64,000 nucleotides of DNA from Dicyema japonicum (taxonomy: Eukaryota; Dicyemida; Rhombozoa; Dicyemidae). The stretch spans positions 1 through 64,000 of the forward strand of contig RDEW01000099.1 of assembly GCA_011109175.1 (NCBI GenBank). Reading direction: 5' to 3'. A model generated the notes under the pieces. The model saw only the letters and a program-made list of their open reading frames with translations. It was not told the DNA's origin and did no database searches. Shown one piece after another: positions 34,984 through 48,245 of this stretch. Position numbers and translations under genes: made by a program. Position 1 is the stretch's first letter. Each line of letters starts with the position of its first letter.

Positions 34984-37200
34984 TCATGCTACCTCAGCTT
35001 TTCGCATTCCACCTGCTGTAGATTTTGGGAAGATGTTATTCCCACTCCGACCAAGATAATTTTTGTTTCCTTTTTTATCAAAAACGAACAGGTCTGGCTT
35101 GTTATTCTCAATCATTATGTCTGTTTTGGTAAAGGTGTCAACTCTGATTTCAACTGAGTCATTCATTACAATGGATTGCACTGAATGAGTCTTCAGTTTC
35201 TTCTCGTTTTTGAGACCAAACTCTCTGCAAAAGTGGAAATGTAGACACCTTACGACTTCGTTATGTCTTCTTACATAATCCCCATGCAACATCTTTTCAC
35301 ACCTTGTGGCACAATGATCCACGGTCTTCTTCCACTTTTTACAATGGGTGCACATTGCATTTTGTTCTCCAATAACAAATTCCTATCTTGAATAAGGCAG
35401 AATAAGGTTTCCGACCTTGGGAGTTATTCCCTTTTAGAAGCCAATGAGAGGAATGCTCTATATTCACATAATCCTCCAACAAATTCTTATAAATAACGGA
35501 ATGAAGACTCTTCAATCTTATATGAGTCATTAAACCTTTTTGCATGTTCGATATCAATTTTATATCCAACTCAGAAGTGTCGCAAATACTTGTGCCTTAG
35601 AAATCCTTGATTAATGCCAAATGTGTTTTCTCCAAATGTTCGGCTTGAAGAATAGCGGCACTTCTACTGCAAACAGTACTTCTGAGTTTCAAATCATGAA
35701 AAAATCCATATAAAATCTTTTCACTTAGAAGAGAGATTAAGCGTAGCCCTATCCCAAGTAATTCCTTGTTAAATAGAGCCTCTGCTTGCATGCAGGTTTG
35801 AGATCAATATGGTGCGGATAGCTGAGTCAATGAAATCGTATTCACAGGGTTCCACATTAATGAGTCCAATATAATAGTTATATAAAGACAGAGCATGCTC
35901 ATTAATAGCCTTAAACAAATTCACTGCGTTAGTTTGGTATTCACCAGTTTCTCAATTCTCTGGTTTACTTGCGAAGAAATTATTTTTAACATTTCTGGCT
36001 TTTGAATTTGTCCGGAAGGACCTTCCAATACACCGAGGTATTTATATCCATCCATTCCCTCTAACAACTTGGCTTCATCTGATAACAAGACATTTGTAGC
36101 GGACTTTTCTAGATTCCTTTCCAGCCCTACAGCACTGAAGTACAAATTAACATTTCCATCATTTTTACACATCTTCACTAGTCAAAATAAGTTTTAACTC
36201 GTCAATAAATAAAATGATAAGTTGAAATGACGAGACTGATCATCATGTAAAACGGAGACTTTTGGATACTTATATGTCAATAAACGGCTAAGTGGGTCAA
36301 GAGCACTAAGACAAATAATATAGGGGATAGACTATCCCCCTGCAAAATTCCCCTTTCAATCTGAATATCACGAATATTTTTATTATTCAACATTAGTTTC
36401 ACTCTCCAATGCATAATCAGTAATCTCCGGGTTTTTCAAGGACTTCCATTAAAAAGTTGTGGTCAACGAGTCAAATGCTTTATTGACGTCAATCCATGCA
36501 GCATATAATCCACCTCCATTTACTTTATTAAGTGATTTATTGACTAGTACCTGTTCTTTAGCACCCTGACATCTCTTCCTTGTTCCCATCTGGTTTTCAG
36601 AAAGATGGCCAAACGCTTTCACATAATCCGCTAGTTTGGCATTAATACACTTTGTCATAAGTTTATAGAGTGACGACATGCATGTAGTAGGGCGTAAGTC
36701 CTTTGGTGACTGTGACGCTTATCATTTTTGGATCAAGTACGTAATTCCAGTAAAAACCAGTTTCCAGGGACGTACTCTCCGATTATAATCCTAAGCATTT
36801 CGGTATAGATAAATTCATGCAGTGCGATAAATTTCTTAAGTAAGAAATTGTGAATCCCATCACAACCTAGAGCCTCCTTTTCCATAATTCTTCCAAAAGT
36901 CTGCGCATTTTTCATTATCAATTGACGCAGTAACATTATTATCCGTAGGGGTTAGGTTTCTGTAATATGATCTTCAATTTAATTCGAAATTTAGATTATC
37001 AAGGCGAAATTTCTTGCGGGACTCAGATACACACAATTTCTTTTCGAGAATTTTAATTTTATCTTTAATGTACCAAATAATCCTCGCTCTTTCACCATGA
37101 TTTTTTTTTTATATCCCACAAACGCTAATGCGTGACAAGTCATAGGTTTTTCTTCGGTTGGCAAAGTCTTCATAAAAAAAAACTTTTTAGTTAGCAAAAG
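34984..37200 (-). mobile_element. R2/NeSL-like LINE with RT and C-terminal nuclease region, decayed
   Basis: On the minus strand, 36936-36733 has GCDGIHNFLLKKF and GEYVPGNWF. 36679-36449 has SSLYKLMTKCINAKLADYVK, HLSENQMGTRKRCQGAKEQV and AAWIDVNKAFDSL, the early reverse transcriptase motifs. 36178-35921 is the late RT (LSDEAKLLEGMDGYKYLGVL). 35569-34984 holds the knuckle (CTHCKKWKKTVDHCATRC), RRHNEVVRCLHFHFC and VEIRVDTFTKT followed by NKPDLFVFDKK, the PD...D.K core of the restriction-like endonuclease. It has several frameshifts. It is the most complete copy of the family also seen at 7.3, 13.2 and 40.1 kb. Confidence 0.8.
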
Positions 37201-38138
37201 AAATGATTTCCACTTTTCAATTTATATTCTCTTTCATTTTGATGGCTCATTTTTTTCACTGAAATAATCTGATATGTAACTTGACCAGTATAAATAAGAG
37301 TAGAAATTTGATCCATAGAAGTTATAAAGATCTTTTTAACCCATTGGCTAATGACTCACTTCAAACACTCCAGTGAGTTATTGTCAATCTTGAAATAAGG
37401 AATCTTTTTGGTTCGGGGTCTCGAGCTTTGTTCAATTTGCTCGGCAATTATCAATTGTTCCATAAATGTGGGTCGGCAGTGATCGTATAATCTAGGGTCC
37501 AGGGACGGTGAATTAAATTTAGAAATTGATACACCATCTTCAACAGGATCCTTAGCTCACTGGGTACTTGTTGGCGTCTTTGAATATATAATAGCTTCCT
37601 AAACTCAGACTCTGTTATATCTTCAACGAAAGTAGACTTGAAAGGTCTCCAGAATAACTTTCCATCCTTCCCGTGTCATTCACCGACAACATTTAATTGC
37701 TAAATTTTGGAGGTCGTCTTATTATTTCTATTACCGTGGTTGTCAATTACATAAAATCACATTCACTTCAGAATCGTTTTTTTTTCGATTATTATGTGAA
37801 GAAAATGAAGATAATTGCTCTCAGCAGTATTTCTAGTTAGAGTTCTGTGTAAAACTTTCGAACTTCCAACATCAAATCGATCTCGGACAGAATCATCGGC
37901 CTTCCATTTATTACTTCAATACTTTTTTTGCAAAGTAAGGAATTCAATTAAATTATTAACTTTAGGAAACTGGCAACCGTTAAAAAACGCTGCCAGAGAT
38001 CCATTACTTTTGCAGGAGGTGGGCTTTTCCTTAGTGTTCTTTGTAGATCAGTGAATGTTCTCCATATGTGTCATGGGGAGGTTGGGAAGTTGGGTGGATT
38101 AAAGTAATGGGGAGTTGGGTGATGTAGGTCTTCGATTG

Positions 38139-39830
38139 TCAGAAATATCGTGAGTTTCTCATTTCAAGATGCTCACCCAAATGCAGGATTTTCGATTCCC
38201 AATGTAAGTGCGCACCAGATGATTTTAAACACCCGTTAAAGCTCTCAATGTTAACTTTGTACCTCTTCAGCTTTTGTCGGAGGATGAGTGATATGCATGG
38301 AGTAAAGCTTATAGAGGCATAATTCAGTGTCGCCCTTATGAATTGCATGTACAGAGTGTTAGACAATACTTCCGTTGGCCGTTCGAGTGACCACCCACTG
38401 CTCGAAGGATATTTGATTTTCGCTCTGCTTTAGTCCAAAGTTGTTCAACATAACAAACTCAGAGGGTTAAGATATATAACACTGGAAAAGTTCGTTGTCG
38501 AAGTATATAGTAGGACTGTTGTCGAATTATCTCTGGTCTGTTGTAAATATCGTTATCGAGGATGTGGACGGAGACATCAAGTCTATCCAATCGATAATAA
38601 ATTAAAATTTGTTTGGACATTAAATGAGGTCAGTTGAACGTTTTTATCCAATTATAAAGTCATTGATGTATGATAGAAGGAGCGTTTTGAGTCATCTGAA
38701 TGTCGTTTGGGTAAAGATTAGAAATGATCGTGAAATAACAGATCCTTTAGGAACACCTTTGGGGAGTTTTCAAAATCGGGACACGTGATTATAAAAACAG
38801 GTTTAACCCAGTCTTCCAGGAAAGGAAATTTGAACTAGAACTGCCAAACTTGAGGGATACTTGATGAACTGATCTTGTTCGAGAGGACCACACGAGAAAT
38901 GGAGTCAAAGGATTATGTCAGATCGATTGTCACCAGACCAGTTCTATCGGTAGGTTTGCAACAAACTGCGTCTAGGTGGAGAGATGGGAGTTTGTCTAGT
39001 GAAGGGGAGGGAATCCATGTTCGATTTGGAAAGGTTGAGGTGGCTTGAAATCTCCTTTAAGAATATTCCTTCCATAATCTTCGATGCAACTGAGGTAAGT
39101 GAAATATATCTGTAGGAGAAATGGAGTAGGGTTTTTGACAGGAGAGTAGCGTGAATTTTGGATCAAGTCATGGATTAGAGTTATAGGGGGTCGTACCTCG
39201 TTGTGGTTGGACTCTCTTAGGTCGAATAGGTCTTCAGATATTGGAATGTGACTGATCTTTCAATTATGGGTGATCAAAACCTGAAAATTTTTGGTGAATC
39301 TCCAGAATTTTTGAGGTTTCGATTTTGGAGATAAATTAAGTCTATTTTTTATTCTTGATTTTTTTATCTGGAAGGTGAATTTATACAAAGAGTCTTCAAG
39401 GATCTCCGGGACAAGTTCCACATCTTGTGTGTTGATTGCGGTTGTTCAGCATTACAAGGTGATTTAATTCTGAGGTGACTTGTTCTCCTCTGGCGTCTGT
39501 GAGTGAAATGAATGCCATAGTGAGTAAAGAGTGAAGATGACATTTAATGGTAATAACTTCCATGTGGTTATCTAGGCTTGCATGTCTATGGCGGGTAGTG
39601 TGGGTTAAATGAATGGAAGAATCTATGAGAGTGACCAGCCAACAACTATGGGACCCATTTGGCCTTTCGGAGTTGAGTACTGAGTAGTCTGTAATTTTGA
39701 GTGTTCGATAGTCTGGACATTTGCAGAAAAACAATATCAAGTTTGTGTCCAAAAAGTCTTTGAACTCAGTGTCCTTCGATGTGATCATATTAACGTTCTG
39801 TTGCAAGATTCTAATTTTGTTTGGTTAGAG
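38139..39830 (-). mobile_element. Jockey/CR1-like LINE, decayed
   Basis: The minus strand between about 39830 and 39400 gives endonuclease remnants (NLILFFCKCPDYRTLKITDY, RPNGSHS..., LDNHMEVITIKCHLH). 39000-38700 gives reverse transcriptase fragments (GLVTIDLT.SFDSISRVVL, then KGVPKGSVIS). 38366-38139 gives the thumb region QFIRATLNYASISFTPCISL and ESKILHLGEHLEMR, typical of jockey/CR1 elements. It is full of stops. The left tip of this family (CTTGTTTGTTGATTGCAGTT-like) recurs near 62.68 kb. Confidence 0.68.
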
Positions 39831-40039
39831 GTTGTGCATGACAACTCTCGACGTCAGGAAGATCTCATTGGGGTGAGGTTTTTGTGCCCGCTTGACGGTC
39901 GCCATTGGGAACTCCTTTGAGTGAACCGATAGGGAAATTTAGTGGTTATTTTTTATACACATCCATATGACACGTGACATAAATGAACCTGCAATTGCAA
40001 CCACACAAGACACTAATATCCTATTTTACCCGTTGTGGG

Positions 40040-40300
40040 TACTTTGTTGTAATTTCTCTTATTACTATTTGAATATCGATACCTAACTACCCTGCATCTC
40101 CCCATCTCGTTTGCAAGTACGTCATACTTCCTTTTTTCCTCAACTTTCACATTCTTGGGACGTAATGCAAACTTCTATGATAAGGACTTGGGCAATCGTT
40201 GGGCTCCTGAGATATTTAATGAATGGTCGCTAAGAGACTAACCAAATGATGAATAAATGTTTTAGAAGTTCTATGTATCTTAATCCCACACGCATTCCTC
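40040..40300 (-). mobile_element. R2/NeSL-like LINE C-terminal scrap
   Basis: The minus strand has VEEKRKYDVLANEMGR near 40150-40090, the same segment as VEVEKKRKYDFLANK in the 8-kb element. Nothing else of the element is clear. Confidence 0.45.
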
Positions 40301-40534
40301 CTCAAGGATTTTATGCCCCTCACCCAACGTTGCTTCATAAACACATATGGGTAGGCACACAGTTTCTGAATATAGCCGTTCCGTACATTCTCTCCAACGA
40401 TTTCGATGTTATGTTGCCTAGCAATTCAACACCATCCTTGTCCTTGATTTTGCCAATCATTTTCGTAAAGAGGGTTCATAATCTTTTTAGTTGTAAATAC
40501 GCATTCGTAGTGTGACTTCTCTTATATTCATCTT

Positions 40535-40765
40535 CTATTTTTTGCAGTGTAACCTCCAGTAGTCTTTTTTATCCTTCCTGGCTGCCTTTCTGAATTCAGA
40601 GTTAAGTTTTCTTATCTCTTCTATATTCCCAGAGACTTTAGCAGCTTTACGAGCCTCAGCAATGTTTAGGGTGTTGGCAGAGAGCCACTCAGAGCACATG
40701 GCCGGCGTTTTGTATTTGACGTGTTTTATTGCAGCGTTCCTGATAACCAACTGCATATCATTCGT
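40535..40765 (-). mobile_element. LINE pre-RT linker fragment
   Basis: The minus strand encodes KHVKYKTPAMCSEWLSANTL, IEEIRKLNSEFRKAARKDKK and DYWRLHCKK, the basic helical linker between endonuclease and reverse transcriptase in RTE-like LINEs. It runs head-to-head into a plus-strand LINE piece at about 40765-40780. Confidence 0.6.
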
Positions 40766-40769
40766 CTTT

Positions 40770-41050
40770 GGTTTATTGCTAAATATCAAGAAGACCAAAA
40801 TTATGACTACTGCTAATAATGGAATAATGGAACTAAAAATTGGGAATGAGAAAATAGAGAGTTGCGATAATGTTGTCTTTCTGGGATGTCTAATTAATTG
40901 GAATGGTGACAGAGGCTTGGAAATCAAGAGGCGAATTGCCATGGAGATCTCCGCGAATGCTGCTGGCTGTTTGAGCGAATTTCGCTCAATTCTGAAAGGG
41001 ATCAGTCACGCAGTGAGGGGAGCAGCTAACAAATGTTTTGTCCTTTTTTT
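40770..41050 (+). mobile_element. LINE post-RT fragment in opposite orientation
   Basis: The plus strand encodes NIKKTKIMTTANNG, KIGNEKIESCDNVVFLGCLI and LEIKRRIAMEISANA, the segment just after the YADD box of RTE-like reverse transcriptases. The last part (GGAGATCTCCGCGAATGCTG) recurs at 43.54 kb. Confidence 0.68.
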
Positions 41051-43519
41051 TGCCTATAAAAATAGATTATTAAATTTTAATTTTTTGAAAATTATTTTAA
41101 TTGTTCAAAACATTGTATAATAATTAGATAATCAATTTTGTTATAATTATTAAATAATCATTAATATATAAGACTTGCAAACTAAAATCAAAAAATATTG
41201 ACAAAAACATTTTTCTTTGACGTTGAAACATTAACTCAAACATTAATTCAGTCTAATGCTGATTCAATCAAAAACACTTCTCTCAATAATTACATTTCTT
41301 CTAAAACATTACATTTACAAAATCTGTGAAAGTTACAATCTCAAGCAATTATCAGAATTCTGAAATAAACTAACACAATCATTTTGATAAACTCTAAATT
41401 CAGTGTAACTAGCACTCAGATATGATGGACAGGACCTTTCGCTTTAATGGTCATAGACAATTCGAGTCTGTCATATTCAAATTCATTTACCTTTGATATA
41501 CAAAAAATTGCAAAGTTTTGTCATTGAAAACATTAATTCATATAATTCTTGATTCTCTCAATAATTACATTTTTTCTAAACATTATTTGACAAATAGTTC
41601 AGTTTTGAATATAAAAGAACATTCGTTCTACTTTAAAATCAAAACAACTTACATTTTAACAGATATGAGATAGTGACTATTTCCTCAATTATCGAATTTT
41701 GAAATAAAATTAAACAAAATAATTTTGATTAAAAAAATATAAATCCATTGCAAAACATAAATTCGCTTGGCTACATATTTTGATTGTTCAAAACACTTAT
41801 TGTCCTATTTTATACAAATATAATTTCGACGAATCCTTTTTTATCCTAAATTTATAGAATCCTTGACTGATGTATTCATCGTATTTGCTATTGCATTTTC
41901 CATAAGTAATCACTATAAATTGTTCTTTAAGTCATTGGCATCAAGGGAGATACAAAGTTCAACATAAAATTGGAAGACATATTTTTATTCACTGACACAA
42001 TCATACATTCCCAGTATTGCTTAATTTACAGTTCTTCAAGTGCCGGTCTAAACGTCATATCGAAATCTTAATATCCATTTTTTCACCATCTCAGTAGAAT
42101 ATCATTTTTGTCCACAAATAGAACAGGCTGACTCTGAGTCGTTAATTTGGACATTGTTGAGTATAAAAGCTAATATTTTAAATCACCGGTTTTCTTGACA
42201 TGTTAGCTATTCAATCAAATCAAGTTTCAAGATGATACAGAAATGCAGATCATGAATGTTCAACTTTGAAAAAAAATACATAAAAACTTATCCCCACTGG
42301 AAAAGCATGGACCTAGAACATCCAGTGATTTCCTTATCTATTTTTGTTGGACAGATTCCTTTCATAACTTTGTCCAAAAATCTATTAAATCTCTTATTCC
42401 TTGACAAATGATATACTCTTCTCTTTAATGTTCTGTTAACGTTTTCACGTCAATCTGCTTCAACTTAAAATTTCATCCTAAATCTGATTTTTTTATTACT
42501 ACTCCACATGCGACTTTTTATTTGAAATGCAACTTTGTATTTTATTTATGATTTAATATTTAATTACTCATTACAATATATATTTCTGGTGGTTTTCCAC
42601 TTTTAATAAATATTTTTCTTTTCTTGTTTTTAATTGTGATTCTCTTTTACCGAATAAATACGAATATCAACGTCTTTAACAAAATCCTCTGATCTTTAGA
42701 TATTTCGTTCGATAAATTCACTTATTTCCATTAATATGAAATCCTTTAATGTTAATCTGACGAATTAAATATTATTTGTAAGAAATTCAATGTTTTTTAT
42801 TTGAACTGATGGATTTGTGTCAAAAACCTCAACGATGCCCATTTACAAAGTATCATCCACATTAGACATAATTTCAACACTATTGATCAAATGACTTATA
42901 TTAAACAGTAAATAACCTTAGTATTGTTCCAATGCTGTTAAATGTTGTTTAAAGTCAAAATTAAATAAATTATCAATTAAGGACTGTGAGAATGTATATT
43001 CCATAATTGTTCGTAATTGATCAACGTGGTCTTGAGTGGAGTTTGAAAATTCCACTTTAACAACTACATTGTAATACTTGTAATACTCGTCAAATAGTAA
43101 TTAGTTTCGTGTAATCTAAAAATCAAATCCTTAACAAAAGCAGTGACTTCTGAAGACTCCATGAAATGGTAATTAAAATTCTGTTTAACTATGAACCAAG
43201 AATGTCGTTCTCCGGTATTCATTCGTTCAATAGATTCCTTATTTACTCATTTATAAAGTCCACAAAGGTTTGGAGGACATTTATGGACTTCCTAGCCAGA
43301 TATGATTCATAGTTTATGGAAATGCTCAACAGTTGAGGATTTCTGATCACTCAACTATATTGATGACATCTAAGAATACCTGATATTAACGCAGCTCCTG
43401 AGCTCTTCCCAAGGCAAAGACTGGAATGAGTCATCTTCCCCATAAAAAACAATCACATGAACCCAACTTCCGGATCCTACTCCCCCTCTACACTCGAGTT
43501 TTTCGGACGTCTTGGAAAC
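41051..43519. other. AT-rich stretch with imperfect internal duplication, no gene
   Basis: 41220-41420 and 41515-41765 share AACATTAATTCA, TCTCTCAATAATTACATTT and similar phrases in the same order, a diverged duplication about 290 bp apart. No open frame above 60 codons with recognisable content. Confidence 0.45.
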
Positions 43520-43645
43520 CGGATCACCTCATGCACTGGAGATCTCCGCGAACGCCGCTGGCTATTGAGCGAATTTCGCTCGCAATTTTGAGAGGGAACA
43601 GCCACGCGGTGAGAGCGGCAACTACCTGACTTCTATTGTTTAAAT
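43520..43645 (+). repeat. Short LINE fragment, copy of 40.95-41.03 kb
   Basis: GGAGATCTCCGCGAACGCCG, CTGGCTATTGAGCGAATTTC, and a GAGAGGGAACAGCCACGCGG stretch match 40950-41040 with scattered changes. It is the tail of the KRRIA.EISANA segment of the RTE-like LINE. Confidence 0.55.
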
Positions 43646-44489
43646 TAACCTTAAAAATATAACTTTAAATTAAAAAAAATAAAATGAACCCAACTCGTGA
43701 ATCTTCGCTCTCTATCTTTTTAGCTGTAAAAAATGGTTCATAAGTCGATTCCTAAAATTTCCACAAGAAAATGACAATAATGAGGACGTCAGGTACAACT
43801 AGGGGAGCCTAGCTTCCATTAAGTGTCAAGTCTTCTTCTCTAGAGAAATCGCCAGTGTATAAAATTTTAATCACAATAAGCTCAATGAAAAACATTGTAG
43901 CACCAAGTACATGGCTAACAGTGGATAAATTGATAGCTTTGAATTGTCATAAGAATAAGAATTTACCATGCACTGATTGATTCTTTTTTAATTTTAATTT
44001 TTTAAATTAATTTTTGTTTAATTATTAACTAGACATCTGCGGAGGGCTTGACGCTAGCTTCGAATATTTGACAAACAACGTTATCTCTTCTGAGACCTTT
44101 TCAGTCCGGACTTGTATACTTGCTAAAGTTCAATGTTGTATATATGCGACACGATAACTCAGATGTCTAGTATTGATTTAAAGTGCTTAGGAGATTTGAA
44201 ATAGGTAATTTATTATTATTGCATTTGTAAGAAGAGTGTTTAAATAAGCAGTTTAAAATCAAGATTTGATTGTTTTACCCACATGGGGTGTCTCCCATTG
44301 TCAACTATCTCCGGGATCTCTGGGACCTTGTATTACTGCCAAGAAATGATTAAAGTGGTAAGATTTTGATATTAGCATTGAAGGTCACGCCACTTGACAG
44401 GATGATATAGATCGAAATTTACGGAAACTCAAATCTTCATATCTAGATACATACAACATTGAGCTTTAATTAGTACTAGACCGTTTGCA

Positions 44490-45020
44490 CCCTCCTTGTG
44501 TTTAAATACTCGTAATTGTAATTTTCTAGCGACAAGATTGGTAAAAGACACAGGACAGTCATTCATGAATATTCTGGATAAAAACTTAATTTTGAGATTA
44601 ATTGGCTTTATTGGCTACATCTAAATTATTATTGGTTAAACGTTCATTTTGCAACCTACGTGTTCATTATGATATGGATTTATGAAGACATCGCCCATCT
44701 TGAGTCAAATGGGTAATGGCACCAAGTATTATCCATTAAATCACCCAGTAGAGCGTCTGGAACGAGAAAATGTCTTACCATACATTCGTGAAGAAATTCA
44801 GCTTTTAGTGAGGTTGAGTAAAATAGAATTTACATAAAATTCCCCATCACTTTCAACTTGCAAAGTAACTTAGAATCAATCGTACTTGTTGACATTTAAT
44901 AATAAAACTTTTAAAGACTTTTTGAGACCACAGAATAGGAGACTGTTAGAATAAGTAGAATTTTGATTATATATGTTAATGTTTAAAGAAGATTATGGTG
45001 AATTTTACGCCTCATTTATT
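44490..45020. repeat. Left copy of a ~0.5-kb spaced direct repeat
   Basis: The block containing GAGCGTCTGGAACGAGAAAA, TACATTCGTGAAGAAATTCA, CATAAAATTCCCCATCACTT and TTGACATTTAATAATAAAAC recurs in the same orientation about 1.39 kb to the right. On the minus strand both copies can be read as EFLHECM.RHFLVPDA..., so they derive from coding sequence, but stops interrupt this copy heavily. Confidence 0.65.
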
Positions 45021-45189
45021 CGAATAGTGAAATTGCAGAAGCTAATTCAAGTCAAATGTAATTTGTTGTTGTAAAATCTTAATACATGAAGAGGAACTTC
45101 ACTTGATTGTCATCTCAAAATTAACTAAAAGAAAGTCTTAAGCTCTGTGACTGTCCAGAAAAACTAAGATCGAAGAAATTCCCGAAAAT

Positions 45190-45815
45190 CGTTTTACTCG
45201 TTTGCCAGTAGTGTCATGTGGTCCAGTTAAGCTGTGGGCCCTCAGCAATTACATTACAAACTATTATACGGGGGATGCCAGTCAAGTCATGACCCCTTCT
45301 TCACATCTCTCAAAAGGGCAAGCTCTGAGGAATTCCATAAACTCGTATGACGTTTGTAAGTTTGGGGTACACGAGGTTGCACGTGGTCGAGTCAAGCGTT
45401 GGCCATTAGCAATTACCTTGTAAATTATAAAGCGGGGGAGGCAGTCTAGTCATGGGTATTTCTTCAATTTTCTCAAAATGTCAAGCTCTGAGGAAATCCA
45501 TAAAATCGATATGCCGTATGACGGGATAGGGCACACGCGGTGTCACGTAATCGAGTCGAGCTTTGCCCATTAGATTACCTTACAAATTATAAAGCGGGGG
45601 AATCCAGTCTAGTCACAAACATTCTTCACATCTCCAAAAAACCTAGCTCTGAGGAATTCCATAAAATCGATATGCCGTATGACGGGATAGGGGACACGCG
45701 GTGTCACGTAATCGAGTCGAGGTTTGAGCATCACCCATTACCTTACAAACTATTAAGCAGGAGAGGCCAGTCTAGTCATAACCACTTATTCACATTTCCC
45801 AAAAAGCCAAGCTAA
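45190..45815. repeat. Tandem array, ~163-bp unit, about four copies
   Basis: The landmark AGCTCTGAGG(AATTCCATAAA) occurs at 45321, 45484 and 45645, with a decayed fourth site near 45810, giving periods of 163, 161 and 165 bp. Each unit also carries a CACG-rich stretch of TGTCACGTGGTCGAGTC type and GGCCAGTCTAGTCA. The open frames that cross it are products of the repeat and have no recognisable domain. Confidence 0.8.
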
Positions 45816-45929
45816 ATTACGAGTTACGTAATATTTCGATAATATTAATTATAAATTCATTGCACAATATTCTACAGCAAAGATTTTCTTTGATGGCCAT
45901 TAATTCATCCTTCTTTTCCAATCATACGA

Positions 45930-46450
45930 GATTTAAAAATTTGGGGATAAATTTACATTATTATTATACCAATCGTAATGATATTGGGAAGATCTACAGG
46001 ATTAGTCGAACACTCGCGGCAGACATTCAAATAATATTTTGGATACAGACTCAATTTTGAGATTAACTGGCGTTCGTTGGCTTCCATCATTGAGTCAAAT
46101 AGGTAATGGCAACTAGTATTGGTCTTCAAATCACTCAGTCGAGCGTCTGGAACGAGAAAATGTCTTGCCATACATTCGTGAAGAAATTCAGCCCTTAGTG
46201 AAGTCTTTGTGTAAAATAGAATTTACATAAAATTCCCCATCACTTTCAACTTGCAATGCAACTGAGAATCAATTGTACTTAGTTGACATTTAATAATAAA
46301 ACTTTTTTTAATTTTAATAAACCTTATTATTTAAAGTCTTTTAGAGACCACAGGGGATAGGTGTTCAATTAGAAGAGGTAGAATTTTGATTTTATATTTT
46401 AATGTTTAGAAAAGATTATGGTGCACCTTGCGCTTCCTTTATTCGGAAAA
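45930..46450. repeat. Right copy of the ~0.5-kb direct repeat
   Basis: Matches 44490-45020 through GAGCGTCTGGAACGAGAAAA, the ATTCCCCATCACTTTCAACT phrase and a shared 3' part (GATTATGGTG...TTTATTCG), with a 20-bp insertion in the middle. The minus-strand frame 46171-45953 (RHFLVPDARLSDLK) is more open than in the left copy. No family was recognised. Confidence 0.65.
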
Positions 46451-47769
46451 TCGGATTTCGATGCTTACTGTTCCCGTAAGACGCGTAGATTAAGGCGAAA
46501 TGAAAGAAGACAATGATTTCCGTCGCACTCTACGGAACAACAAATTCGCAGTTAAAAACATCTAAATGACAATCTATAATAATTCAAATGAAAAAATATT
46601 AAACTATAAGCAAAATTTAAATCAACAGTAACTTACTATAACAAATAATATAAATCCAAAAACAAAGTCACGTAAATCGAAACCTTAAGATCATAAAAAA
46701 CAATTTGCTTTCCAAAGTGTAGTTGGAAAAGATAAGGCGAGATTTTCAAAATTTGTAAGGAAATCCTTTTGAAATTTCGTTGCCAAAGTTAATTTCAGGT
46801 TTGACAATTTATTAAAGTTCCAGAATATGAGTTGTTGAAGGCTGAATTAGAAAAAACTTAGTGAGCTTCAAGAAACACTGTTAGTTGAGGAAATATAATT
46901 GAAATCAGAATGTCAAGACATGGAAGCTTAAAATTTGACCGGCTAATCACGTATTTGATGAACGTAGAGTGTGCTTGCTATTTTTACTTTAAGAATATGG
47001 AAATTTAACGTATCAGAATCCGTTCATAAATTATCTGCCGAGGTTGACGAATCAATATAACTTACTCTTTGATCATTATGAATCGTTTTGATTATAAATT
47101 TAATTACGGGCTTCCCCAAAAATAAATGAAAAAAATACATTTTTTAAAACATATATTTTTTATTTTAGTAAAATTTATAAAAAATTTATATACTACATTA
47201 AATTTTTTTCTTGCTAATAATAATTTTAAAGAATCGTATAATAAAATATTTGACTTAAGAATTTTTTATCAAATAAAGAGATTATTAGAGTCCCATAAAG
47301 TGATTCATTATAAACCAATTATTAAGAGAATGAACAAAAACTATTATAACGGCTCTCACTCAGCATCCTATCGATTGCCCCTTTCCCTTTTTTGTTATTA
47401 ATGATCCGATGGCCCGTAAGACTGTTGGATCCAAGATCTCCTTTACTGAGACTGATCCAGGGCGAAAAGAAAAGAAATCTTAAATACAGAAGGCGTCTCA
47501 CGTCAAATAATTCCCAGTCTTGTCCAGAAAAAAAGTACCGGGGTTTTTCGAAAATAGACCCATCAGTTTAATTTTAGAAAAGAATATTTTCGGAAAAATT
47601 TGGAACTATTTTTTTGAATTAAATTATATAAACTAATTTAACCAAGTTATTTAATTTATTTATTTCAAATATGCACATTATCTTTCACATTAACATATCA
47701 AGTGAACTAACATCTAAGTTAAAAACCTATACAATCAAAGAAAAACTTTCCGCGTTAAAAAAATTGTCA

Positions 47770-48245
47770 GTGCAATATAAACATTGAAGAAGCATCTGGA
47801 CAACCTTGTATAGACCGTAAGAGTCTACGAAGTTGGCATAAAAATAATACAAATTTGCCAAATTCATCAAAACAACCCGTTTCACGTAAATTAGGAACTT
47901 TTGAAAAAACAGTGTTTTTCCTGAAATTGAAAAAAAATGTTTGAATGTATAAAATCAGAAAAACTTACCCACAAAAAAATTGTGAGCTACCACGTTTAAG
48001 AGAATTCGTATGCTCATTGAAAAGACATTTAAATATTGCTGAGTTTAAATGTTCTAATAATTGGATTTTCAATTTCTGTAAAAGACATCACCTGACAAGT
48101 AGACGAATAACACATGTAGGCCAACAATATAATAGGCCTATAGAAGAAAAAAGGTATTTTTGGCACTACTTTTTTGGCATGGGCTTTCGGAAAACCTCGG
48201 TAGTTTACTCCCATGTGCCTCACGTTTCTTCAAGTGGAAGGAGGT
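47770..48245 (+). mobile_element. pogo/Tigger relic, CENP-B-like HTH region
   Basis: The plus strand encodes PQKNCELPRLREFVCSLKRH and FKCSNNWIFNFCKRHHLTSR, then RITHVGQQYNRPIEEK. This matches the second helix-turn-helix of pogo-type transposases (pattern FKAS.GWL.RF.KRH). No DDE domain follows; the next kilobase is other repeat material. Confidence 0.6.

Noticed and set aside
40662-40942. Minus- and plus-strand frames overlapping the LINE chimera as one gene each
   Set aside because: Only one half of each frame resembles LINE protein; the other half is the complement of the opposite fragment.
45190-45815. Tandem array considered as CRISPR or as a repeat-protein gene
   Set aside because: Units are ~163 bp and wholly repetitive without spacers, the setting is metazoan, and frames change between units.
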